A stretch of DNA of 7,031 nucleotides, taken from positions 894,706 to 901,736 of the forward strand of contig CP070709.1 of NCBI GenBank assembly GCA_020350305.1, read 5' to 3'. Under the pieces are notes generated by a model. The model was not told the DNA's origin. It made no database searches and saw only the letters and a program-made list of their open reading frames with translations. How positions within the stretch are numbered: the first letter of the stretch is position 1; each line of letters begins with the position of its first letter. Source of the stretch: Candidatus Bathyarchaeota archaeon (GTDB lineage: Archaea; Thermoproteota; Bathyarchaeia; Bathyarchaeales; Bathyarchaeaceae). The position numbers and the translations under genes were made by a program. Shown piece by piece: positions 1 to 6,671 of this stretch.

Positions 1-397
1 GTGACACTGCTAGAACAGAGGGCAGAATTAGTACAACTAGAAATTCAAGAAATCCCCTCCCGCGAGAGTTTGGGTTGACCAAAATCGTGGTGAATCCCAT
101 CAACGCAGCCAAGAAGGGAACTACCGAGGGAAATAACTCTATAGCTTTCTGCCCGATGGGAGAAAGGGCTATTGCTGAAAGCGCGAAAGAGAAGACAAGA
201 CCAACATATTTTTTGTAGTGGGCAAAGCAGATGTAACCAAGAAAAACGGTAATGGCGTATGCTAAGTAGCGGTAGAAACATAGTCCATTTATTTGATATG
301 TAGTCTCAGTATGCTGGAAGGCATAAGAGGCAGCTACACTCATTAAAACAATAGCGGTGAGTTGCAAAAACATTGGTGTTTTCTTCATCAATTCCAA
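1..397 (-). CDS. Polytopic membrane protein, 3' end beyond the window
   Basis: An open frame runs from the end of the DUF58 gene to the left edge without a stop. Two starts are possible. TTG 397 sits seven bases after AAGGTGA (411-405), the same arrangement as the DUF58 gene. ATG 388, three codons later, has only a poor ribosome site (TTGGA). I favour TTG 397 by analogy; ATG 388 gives 129 visible codons beginning MKKTPMFLQL. Counted from that ATG, hydrophobic segments lie at about 7-24, 36-57, 60-77, 86-104 and 113-128, so at least five membrane helices are present. I see no family motif, and the C-terminal part is missing. It begins seven bases after the DUF58 stop, so it belongs to the same operon and probably to the same membrane system. 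Confidence 0.8.
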   Translation of the reverse strand, partial: MELMKKTPMFLQLTAIVLMSVAASYAFQHTETTYQINGLCFYRYLAYAITVFLGYICFAHYKKYVGLVFSFALSAIALSPIGQKAIELFPSVVPFLAALMGFTTILVNPNSRGRGFLEFLVVLILPSVLAVS

Positions 398-413
398 GGT
401 TGATTCACCTTAA
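394..413 (-). promoter_or_regulatory. Possible mRNA hairpin covering the ribosome site and TTG start of the last gene
   Basis: In the transcript AAGGU (411-407) can pair with ACCUU (400-396) across the six-base loop GAAUCA, and two G-U pairs may extend the stem to seven. The stem would hide both the ribosome site and the TTG start. Ribosomes finishing the DUF58 gene would open it, which fits translational coupling. Its stability is modest, and chance pairing is possible. Confidence 0.35.
405..411 (-). promoter_or_regulatory. Ribosome binding site of the last gene, built from the DUF58 stop codon
   Basis: AAGGTGA contains the last sense codon of the DUF58 gene (AGG, Arg) and its TGA stop. Seven bases separate it from TTG 397 and sixteen from ATG 388, so it supports the TTG start. 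Confidence 0.7.
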
Positions 414-1724
414 GCGTATTGTGCTTAACAGAGTGGTTTCTATACTCTCATTTCTTGGGTTCCAATCTATCACGGTCAATCCTAAATTTCGTAGCCGGTT
501 GGAGAAGCTTCTACTGATTACATCAAGCATCTTAGCTGCAAATATCTCCCAATTATTAACTTTGGGAATAATATCATAAGGCAGAATGTTGATTATCAAA
601 ATGTTAGGCTGTCTTCTCCTTCTTTTATAAACCAAAATTTTCCTCAATCCATTTAGGAAATCACCCCAACTGCTCTGGGTAACATGAGTAATAACTACTA
701 TCCCGGGGGATTTGGTGATCACATTCTTCCTATTTCGCTCTACGGCTTCTGAAAATCCCTCGTCCCAGGAAACCTGTAATCCAACTTTTCGAGGGGTTAG
801 TTCAAGAAGCCCATCAGCAATTTTGATAAACTGCTTTTTTCCAGTATCAAGATAAAATGTCTCCCCCCGATGATTATAGACATACATGCCTAGACTGTAG
901 CCTTTGTTCAGAAAATAATAAGAGATGCTGTATGCAGCCCTTATACCATATTCTAAGGCGTTTTCAATTGAAGTGCCAATTCTTAGGGCAGGATTTGCAT
1001 CTAAAAATAGCCAGATTGACAGCTTTCCTTCTCGTTCATATTCGTTAACCATGGGATACAGTTTTCCCCAGCCTGCGGCCCTCGCTGAGGCTTTCCAGTT
1101 AATAATCTTGAAAGGGTCGCCATAGATGTAGTTACGGATTTGCTTAAAGTCAGTGCTCAACGGACCGATCTTGGCGATACCTTCACTAGGATGTATTCTC
1201 TGGGTCGTACGCATGGGTAACTTCATTTTTCTTGTCTCAGGCAATTTGGGAAACACCCTTAGCTGCCCAGTCTCTTCAATTGAAACTTGGGCTAAAGTCA
1301 GTCCAAGAATGTGTCTCGCTTCCCAGCCTGTACCAAGCCTGTAGTTGCCGCATTTGGTGCATTGGATCTTGTAGGAAAAACTAAACATTTTCTCCTTGAA
1401 CTCTTTAGAGACTACTTTATAGTTGCTACCTTCAACAAGTTGAAAAGGCTCGGGGACCTCATCGCAAATGACAACTGAACCCAGACCGCCAGTTATTTTC
1501 CCCACCATTTCCACCTCTATAATTCCGCCAAGCCTTGCAGAACTTGGAAGGCCGAGTTTCTTGATTTGCACTTCCAGAGGGGCAATGAAAACTCCCATAA
1601 GATATATGAAAAGTGGAATAAATGAAGCGCAAATTAATATGGAGTTGGCAAGAAGGAAACCAGAAAAGAAAAGCACGCTGAACCCTGTCAAGAGCAATTT
1701 GGTTTCCTTCAAGAGCAAGGTCAA
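405..1724 (-). CDS. DUF58-family membrane protein (von Willebrand A-like), MoxR partner
   Basis: A 439-aa protein. Two adjacent helices (about 12-29 and 31-50) form an N-terminal hairpin, followed by a beta-rich region (about 55-165) with a CTKC motif at 122-125. The DUF58 signature is clear at 191-215 (TDFKQIRNYIYGDPFKIINW, then KASAR). The following domain is vWA-like, with its first strand at 235-242 ending in Asp242. The metal-site motif there reads DANPA rather than DxSxS, so metal binding may be weakened. A basic run (KRRRR, 367-371) follows. The start is TTG 1724: AGGTGA at 1736-1731 lies six bases upstream, and the first in-frame ATG is codon 43, inside the second helix. DUF58 proteins are encoded next to MoxR ATPases and are thought to work with them at the membrane; the exact role is unknown. 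Confidence 0.95.
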   Translation of the reverse strand: MTLLLKETKLLLTGFSVLFFSGFLLANSILICASFIPLFIYLMGVFIAPLEVQIKKLGLPSSARLGGIIEVEMVGKITGGLGSVVICDEVPEPFQLVEGSNYKVVSKEFKEKMFSFSYKIQCTKCGNYRLGTGWEARHILGLTLAQVSIEETGQLRVFPKLPETRKMKLPMRTTQRIHPSEGIAKIGPLSTDFKQIRNYIYGDPFKIINWKASARAAGWGKLYPMVNEYEREGKLSIWLFLDANPALRIGTSIENALEYGIRAAYSISYYFLNKGYSLGMYVYNHRGETFYLDTGKKQFIKIADGLLELTPRKVGLQVSWDEGFSEAVERNRKNVITKSPGIVVITHVTQSSWGDFLNGLRKILVYKRRRRQPNILIINILPYDIIPKVNNWEIFAAKMLDVISRSFSNRLRNLGLTVIDWNPRNESIETTLLSTIRLR

Positions 1725-1738
1725 GAAAGATCACCTCG
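1716..1738 (-). promoter_or_regulatory. Possible mRNA hairpin over the ribosome site of the DUF58 gene
   Basis: CGAGGU (1738-1733) can pair with ACCUUG (1721-1716), six pairs including one G-U, around an 11-base loop that holds the TTG start. It parallels the possible hairpin at the next junction. It is short and could be chance. Confidence 0.25.
1731..1736 (-). promoter_or_regulatory. Ribosome binding site of the DUF58 gene, built from the moxR stop codon
   Basis: AGGTGA matches the archaeal anti-Shine-Dalgarno complement. It consists of the last sense codon of moxR (AGG, Arg) plus its TGA stop. A six-base spacer leads to TTG 1724, which decides the start of the DUF58 gene. Confidence 0.8.
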
Positions 1739-2702
1739 GACGGTAGTCCTTTGGCACACTTATTGTGTCCAGGATTTCCTTCACTATTTTCCGTTTGTCT
1801 GCTTGCTTCATTACGTCCTCTACCCTAAGTATCAGTCTGTGAGCAAGAGCATCAACAGCAAGAGTCTTGATGTCATCAGGCGTCACGAAATCTCTTCCTC
1901 TCATAAGTGCCATAGCTCTAGAAGCCTTAAGTAGCGCAAGGCTTCCCCTCGGACTTGATCCCACTTCTACTTGTGGATGTTCTCTCGTCTTTCTGACAAT
2001 TTCTGCTATGTATTCTATGACAACGTCATCTATGTAAATGTCATTTTCTACCACTCTTTGCAAAGCGCTGAAATCTTCGGCAGATACAACTGGATTCAAA
2101 TCTCTTGTTGGGTCATCCTTCCTCCACTCTATACGCCTTGTAGCAATGAGCTTCTCTTCGCCTAAAGTTCTTGGATATCCAGTGGAGAGTTTCATCATGA
2201 AACGATCTATTTGGGCCTCAGGTAGAGGATATGTCCCCTCATACTCTATCGGATTCTGCGTTGCCAACACGAAGAACGGTTCTTCGCACCTGTAAGTTTC
2301 CCCTTCAATAGTGACTTGTCTCTCTTCCATGACCTCCAAAACAGCAGATTGTGTTTTTGGCGGAGACCTATTTATCTCGTCTACTAGCAAAATGTTGGTG
2401 AAAACTGGGCCTTTGAACAACTCGAAAGATGCATTTTTTGACCTCCAGACCTTAGTTCCAAGAATATCTGCTGGCAAAAGATCTGGAGTACATTGAACTC
2501 GGGAGAAGTTGCAGTCAATTGAAAAGGCTAGCGTTTTAGCTAACAATGTCTTGCCGAGTCCCGGATTGTCTTCAAATAGAACGTGTCCGTTGGACATCGC
2601 TGCAGCGAGTATCTTTTCGATTAACATCTCATCTCCGACGTATAGACTAAGTATTTGTCTCACTATCGTATTACCAGTAGCTCTTGCTTTCTCCGGATTC
2701 AT
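1731..2702 (-). CDS. MoxR-family AAA+ ATPase
   Basis: A 323-aa protein of normal MoxR length with all expected motifs. The Walker A region is at 44-52 (EDNPGLGKT); the Asp at the first position is common in MoxR proteins. Walker B lies at 104-109 (LLVDEI) and runs into the family signature NRSPPKTQSA. Sensor 1 is in ATQNPIEYEGTYPLPEAQIDRF, with Asn150 and a probable arginine finger at Arg167. The sensor 2 region is SSPRGSLALLKASRA (from 249), in the C-terminal helical lid. MoxR ATPases are cytoplasmic hexameric chaperone-like motors that act with von Willebrand factor A-like or DUF58 partners to mature or activate other proteins; here the partner is the next gene. ATG 2702 overlaps the upstream stop (ATGA), with GGTTGGA at 2715-2709 as a weak ribosome site. 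The target is unknown, though the transglutaminase-like protein is the natural candidate. Confidence 0.96.
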   Translation of the reverse strand: MNPEKARATGNTIVRQILSLYVGDEMLIEKILAAAMSNGHVLFEDNPGLGKTLLAKTLAFSIDCNFSRVQCTPDLLPADILGTKVWRSKNASFELFKGPVFTNILLVDEINRSPPKTQSAVLEVMEERQVTIEGETYRCEEPFFVLATQNPIEYEGTYPLPEAQIDRFMMKLSTGYPRTLGEEKLIATRRIEWRKDDPTRDLNPVVSAEDFSALQRVVENDIYIDDVVIEYIAEIVRKTREHPQVEVGSSPRGSLALLKASRAMALMRGRDFVTPDDIKTLAVDALAHRLILRVEDVMKQADKRKIVKEILDTISVPKDYRPR

Positions 2703-3457
2703 TCTAATTCCAACCTATCGATTTTCTTGAGGAGAGTATTCAGTAGATTCTCTCTTGCTTTCTTGTTTCTTACGGCAAGTTCTCTTTTTTTCCGAGGAAA
2801 AACCAAGAAATACAATTTGCGTCTTCGTACATTTTCTTGATAATCTATTAGAAGGTTCAACGTCTTGAGGATGCCTTCTTCAGTCTCTCCTAGCCTTTGT
2901 AGATGTAACGTCAAGTAAACTAATAATGGCTCTTTCACTCCATGGTCAACGAACTCTTTCATGACAGAGGCTATGCGCATTAAGTCACGTCCTGTCTCTC
3001 GCCTGAACTCTTGTATGTGCCTTTTCCAACTTGGGCCTTCAGAGCTTACGTAGAATTCATTGGTAGAAGGTCTCGTCATGCTGTATATCACATAAACTGT
3101 TAATGCTATTGTGACCCATTCCATATACGGAAGAAAAAACACATTAGAAGTTAAAGGCGGCCTAAAAAGATACAAGTAGGTTGTTATGAGAAAGCCTATA
3201 AAGAAATTTCTTGCTGGGGCTTCTGAAACACGTCCTAATAGGTGGGAAGTCACCGAGTTTTCTACATCTGTAAACGTTCCCAGCAAAGAACAAAAGTCAA
3301 GAGTAATCAATCCGCCTGCAATAGGTAGAGACGCATAGGCGATCAGTTGTAAAACTTGAGGGAGGGCTCCAGCGCCATGATCAAGTACATATCTAATAGT
3401 CAAGAGGAAAAAAACGGTGAATATCAAAACCACAAGTTTGCTCTTTCTACTCAACAT
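2699..3457 (-). CDS. Four-helix membrane protein with a basic helical cytoplasmic tail, unknown family
   Basis: Start ATG 3457 (252 aa) is preferred because GGGGTTGA at 3471-3464 lies six bases upstream; TTG 3460 directly before it would add one residue. Either way the start lies inside the end of the transglutaminase gene. Numbered from TTG 3460, membrane helices fall at about 8-25, 36-60, 84-100 and 107-128, giving both ends in the cytoplasm. The remaining 125 residues are predicted soluble and helical, with a leucine-rich middle (about 176-207) and a very basic end containing RRRK, RKKR and KK clusters. No catalytic motif is visible. I do not recognise the family. Lying between the transglutaminase and moxR genes, overlapping both, it may be a membrane subunit linking the large protein to the ATPase, or supply helices that bacterial TgpA carries in its own N-terminus; both are inferences. 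Confidence 0.85.
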   Translation of the reverse strand: MLSRKSKLVVLIFTVFFLLTIRYVLDHGAGALPQVLQLIAYASLPIAGGLITLDFCSLLGTFTDVENSVTSHLLGRVSEAPARNFFIGFLITTYLYLFRPPLTSNVFFLPYMEWVTIALTVYVIYSMTRPSTNEFYVSSEGPSWKRHIQEFRRETGRDLMRIASVMKEFVDHGVKEPLLVYLTLHLQRLGETEEGILKTLNLLIDYQENVRRRKLYFLVFPRKKRELAVRNKKARENLLNTLLKKIDRLELE

Positions 3458-6400
3458 CAATATTCAACCCCTTTAAAGATAGATGCATAACTTCATAGTC
3501 TTTTCTGGTTGCCAAATGGTGGCTATACTCAGCTTTTTCAAAGCAGATTGTTACCTTGCGAAGGGCTTCTGGATCAAAATCACCAATTCCCAGAATAAGA
3601 TTCTCTATTTCTCGCGCCGTCATTTCGTTTTCTGCATGAACACCATAACCGGTCAGCTTTTCTGTGAATTCATTGTAAAGCCTAATGATTTCCTCTCCGT
3701 AGTCAACAATGCGAAGATTGACCTCTGCATTCCAAGGTCGGCGCCTAGATGTTCTCGGTAGAATCGCCCGCATCTTTTGTTCACCCTTCTTAATGAACAC
3801 GTGAGAAAGTTCAGCACGACCTTGCTGCGAAAGTCTAACGGAAGCAACTGTTTCTTCATCAATCAAAACCTTAACATCTCTCTTATGCGTTTTCTCCAAA
3901 GCACTTTTGTCAAGCACAATTTCTGCGCGTAATTTTGCCCTGATGCCCCAAACATTAGGAAACTGGGACCCTATGTCCGGAAGAACAATCTTAAGCGGTT
4001 GCATCTTTGGAGGTTTATATATCGATTCTTCCTCAACCATTGCGCTCTCTCTCACAACTTCCATACCACTAGTTTGTCGAAGTTTTTGCCCCCTTCTCAC
4101 AAGGTGCTTGGCACACACAAGGCCCATAGCGGCTAAAGTTGAGGAAACTAAAGGTATGAGGAAAAGTAGGCTGATCACTGGTTCAAGAATAACCTCTTTC
4201 TCGGTCGTGACAGGTAGATATAACTCTGAACCTTCAAATCTTGCGGCTAGCGACAAATTTGCTGGCCAAAGCTCAATAGTGTCCAGAAAGAATGTTAAGT
4301 TTCCATTACTATCAGTTTTCCACGACAAGCCGTAACTATCCACAACAATTTCTGCCCTTTGGATAGGCAGATCGTGATCATCAGAAATGGATGCTGAGAA
4401 TAAAAGAAACATTCCTCCTGCAATATTAGAAACTTTTGTAGCCAATCTGGTCTTTGATTTTACTGCAACCTCGTGAACAGCGGATACACTGCTTTTTTCA
4501 AGAGCCACAGTGAAAAAATGCGGTCCAAGTGTCTCTTCGGAATCCACAAGAAAAGACCATACACAAGAACCATTATCTCTCGTTTCAATGGTCGCCAACA
4601 ATTGATTATCGAAGGCCACGGTTGCAGGTTCTCCCCAAACTCTTATGTCCTCATATTGAATTGTCACGGTAATGTTGAAAACTTCGCCTCTTACAGCAAT
4701 GCTTTCACCGGAAATCTGGATTGTAGGTACCCCACGTTTCAATTCTACGAGACGTGTAGCGCTACTTCCCAAAACATATTCATTTCCAGAAAACGCTGCT
4801 TTTGCTTCATATACTCCTGCTTCCTCAAATGTGGTCCTTATTCCAAAGGATCCGTCCTTAGAGGTTAGGTTCTGCAATTCCCCAACCTCTGATGGCGTAG
4901 CCAACGAAGTTATCTTGAGCGAAATGGGCGCTTTTGCCAAGCCGGTTCCATTATCCCATAATACGTGGCCATGAATTGCCCCATACCCTAACAGGAATTG
5001 GTCTTCAGAGGCGAGTTCTATTCTTGTTGCTGCACGTACTCTTATGATAGACGCACTACTAGACGGGGCGTATTGTGTTTTTCCCAAAGAAATAGGAATC
5101 ACTTTGTAGTCTCCGATTTCCATAAGATATGGTATCGCGCTTTCAATCTGAAAATTCCCTTGTTTAGAATATCCTTTGCCAACAATTACGCCCTCATTCT
5201 CTTTGCTCTTTGTCAGGAAGATAAAAACGGTCATGTTATCGACTTTTTCATCGTTGGCTGCAAGAACGGTTCCATTCACCCGTAAGGTGTATCCACGAAT
5301 GACAGCATCATCTACATTTCCAAGCGTTGTTGTTGTGGAGATCTGAAAAATATTCTCAGCTTGTACAATAGCCAAGATGGAAAATGCAATCTCTGGGGAG
5401 GCCAGAGAAGCCACGGTTATGGTCACCACATCTTTTTCGCCAAGATCTGCATCCTCTGGTATGATAACCTCTAGTAAAGCATCAGCAGTTTGAAAAGCTT
5501 CAATACTTAATTCTTCTGGAGCAGTCGCAAAGTTCCATTTTTGCCTACTATCCACAAACAGCTTGAAGTTATCCGCTGAATCACGTCTATTTGTGATCGA
5601 AAGTTGATAGAAAAGTCGGCTTCCCGGAGAACACACTTTTTTGAAAGGCAACACGTTTACAAGAGGCTTTTCTTCGAGCGGTGGTGTCGCATCAAACTGA
5701 ATCCATCCGTAAGGTGAAAGATAAACTTCTGTAACAGCATGTCCTCCAGTTGTATAGTATAGAAGCTTGCCTCCTTCTATTCTTCCCGGTTTATACCCAA
5801 AACTTATTCTTGCTGGTATTTCCTGGATCCTCAAGATGATGGCAAGCGCAGTTGCAGCGTCTATACAAATACCTTTTCTTCGTTGTATATAAGAAAAGAC
5901 ATTGGAACCTTGTGGGATGTGCATACTCGCATCCGCTCGTGCACGGGCTTCAACATCATAAATAAAATTAGTTCTTAGATACTGGACGTCAGCAAGGATT
6001 TGATCAAGGATACTGTAAGATGAGTCCTCCAGATCTCTAGCTAATTCCCAAACTTCAGCTGATATATCTGGCAATTGCAGATATTTGTTCAGTATTTCTT
6101 CTGGGACATCATCAAGCAAGATGAGTTTGTCATCAACCTCAACATCACACCATGTAACATTATAAACCAACTGTACTTCTTCCGCTTGTTCATGCCTTTT
6201 AACCTTATAGACGTTTCCAATAGTATCCATGTAGAACTCTAAACCCTCAATTTGCGTCAAAGATAGGTTCGCCAAAGACGAATCGGATGAAGGTATAGGT
6301 AGAAGAGTTTCTCGCTGACTTGTGTTGATTTCTGTGGTGAAGACCCTACTTGTATTTGCATCTTGAACCTGAGGAAACTCCTGTACAACCTTCTCAACTG

Positions 6401-6671
6401 TTGTCCCAAGCCAATCTAGCCCCGTGTAATAATCAGCAGTTGAAACCCTACAATACAGTTGAGTTATAGCCGGTGAAACCTTAAACAAAAGAACGGCATT
6501 TTGTTCATTCGTATCCGTTCCTGTCTGATCTTTCTGAGGCTCATGTTGCTGCGAGCGTTCAGGGTATCCAGTTAAGACGTTAGAAAGCACCGAAAGAAGA
6601 AACAGCGAAACAAGTAGGACTAGAAGAATCGCTATCAATGATAGCCTTCGCGTTTTTAACATTATGCTCAT
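3447..6671 (-). CDS. Membrane-anchored transglutaminase-like protein with extracellular beta-sandwich modules and a C-terminal DUF4129-like domain
   Basis: A 1074-aa protein. Residues 9-31 form a signal anchor after KTRR. A motif near 73-88 (YCRVSTADYYTGLDW) resembles the segment ahead of the catalytic core in TgpA-like proteins. The transglutaminase/protease core spans about 225-335 with Cys269 (GICID), His311 (GGHAVTEV) and Asp327 (WIQFDAT), so the triad is intact; the usual Trp after His is Val. From about 340 to 827 come roughly five beta-sandwich modules, the first NEW3/CARDB-like, the later ones sharing a turn such as SKQGNF or SKDGSF. A second helix (828-854) is followed by RRGQKLR, placing the rest in the cytoplasm: a beta-rich domain (about 905-990), then a helical tail (about 991-1070) matching the DUF4129 pattern. 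ATG 6671 overlaps the upstream stop; ATG 6662 is an alternative start. Whether it crosslinks, cleaves or only binds peptides cannot be told. Confidence 0.9.
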   Translation of the reverse strand: MSIMLKTRRLSLIAILLVLLVSLFLLSVLSNVLTGYPERSQQHEPQKDQTGTDTNEQNAVLLFKVSPAITQLYCRVSTADYYTGLDWLGTTVEKVVQEFPQVQDANTSRVFTTEINTSQRETLLPIPSSDSSLANLSLTQIEGLEFYMDTIGNVYKVKRHEQAEEVQLVYNVTWCDVEVDDKLILLDDVPEEILNKYLQLPDISAEVWELARDLEDSSYSILDQILADVQYLRTNFIYDVEARARADASMHIPQGSNVFSYIQRRKGICIDAATALAIILRIQEIPARISFGYKPGRIEGGKLLYYTTGGHAVTEVYLSPYGWIQFDATPPLEEKPLVNVLPFKKVCSPGSRLFYQLSITNRRDSADNFKLFVDSRQKWNFATAPEELSIEAFQTADALLEVIIPEDADLGEKDVVTITVASLASPEIAFSILAIVQAENIFQISTTTTLGNVDDAVIRGYTLRVNGTVLAANDEKVDNMTVFIFLTKSKENEGVIVGKGYSKQGNFQIESAIPYLMEIGDYKVIPISLGKTQYAPSSSASIIRVRAATRIELASEDQFLLGYGAIHGHVLWDNGTGLAKAPISLKITSLATPSEVGELQNLTSKDGSFGIRTTFEEAGVYEAKAAFSGNEYVLGSSATRLVELKRGVPTIQISGESIAVRGEVFNITVTIQYEDIRVWGEPATVAFDNQLLATIETRDNGSCVWSFLVDSEETLGPHFFTVALEKSSVSAVHEVAVKSKTRLATKVSNIAGGMFLLFSASISDDHDLPIQRAEIVVDSYGLSWKTDSNGNLTFFLDTIELWPANLSLAARFEGSELYLPVTTEKEVILEPVISLLFLIPLVSSTLAAMGLVCAKHLVRRGQKLRQTSGMEVVRESAMVEEESIYKPPKMQPLKIVLPDIGSQFPNVWGIRAKLRAEIVLDKSALEKTHKRDVKVLIDEETVASVRLSQQGRAELSHVFIKKGEQKMRAILPRTSRRRPWNAEVNLRIVDYGEEIIRLYNEFTEKLTGYGVHAENEMTAREIENLILGIGDFDPEALRKVTICFEKAEYSHHLATRKDYEVMHLSLKGLNIDVE

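Noticed and set aside
45..281. A 78-aa minus-strand reading frame with a hydrophobic start
   Set aside because: It lies in another frame inside the edge-truncated membrane gene (1-397), which is longer, open to the edge, and has a clear ribosome site. The 78-aa frame looks like a shadow of it.
2547..2573. Asp in place of the first Gly of the MoxR Walker A motif (EDNPGLGKT)
   Set aside because: Asp at this position is common in MoxR ATPases, and all catalytic residues are present, so it is not a sign of inactivation.
2703..2715. Similarity between the sequences before ATG 2702 and ATG 388 (both contain TTGGAATT)
   Set aside because: The match is only eight bases and the surrounding bases differ; it is more likely chance or weak ribosome-site similarity than a regulatory repeat.
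3907..4335. A 142-aa plus-strand reading frame
   Set aside because: It is antisense to the well-supported transglutaminase gene, has no ribosome site that I can see and no recognisable motif. The other plus-strand frames (for example 4473-4868 and 4998-5285) fail for the same reasons.
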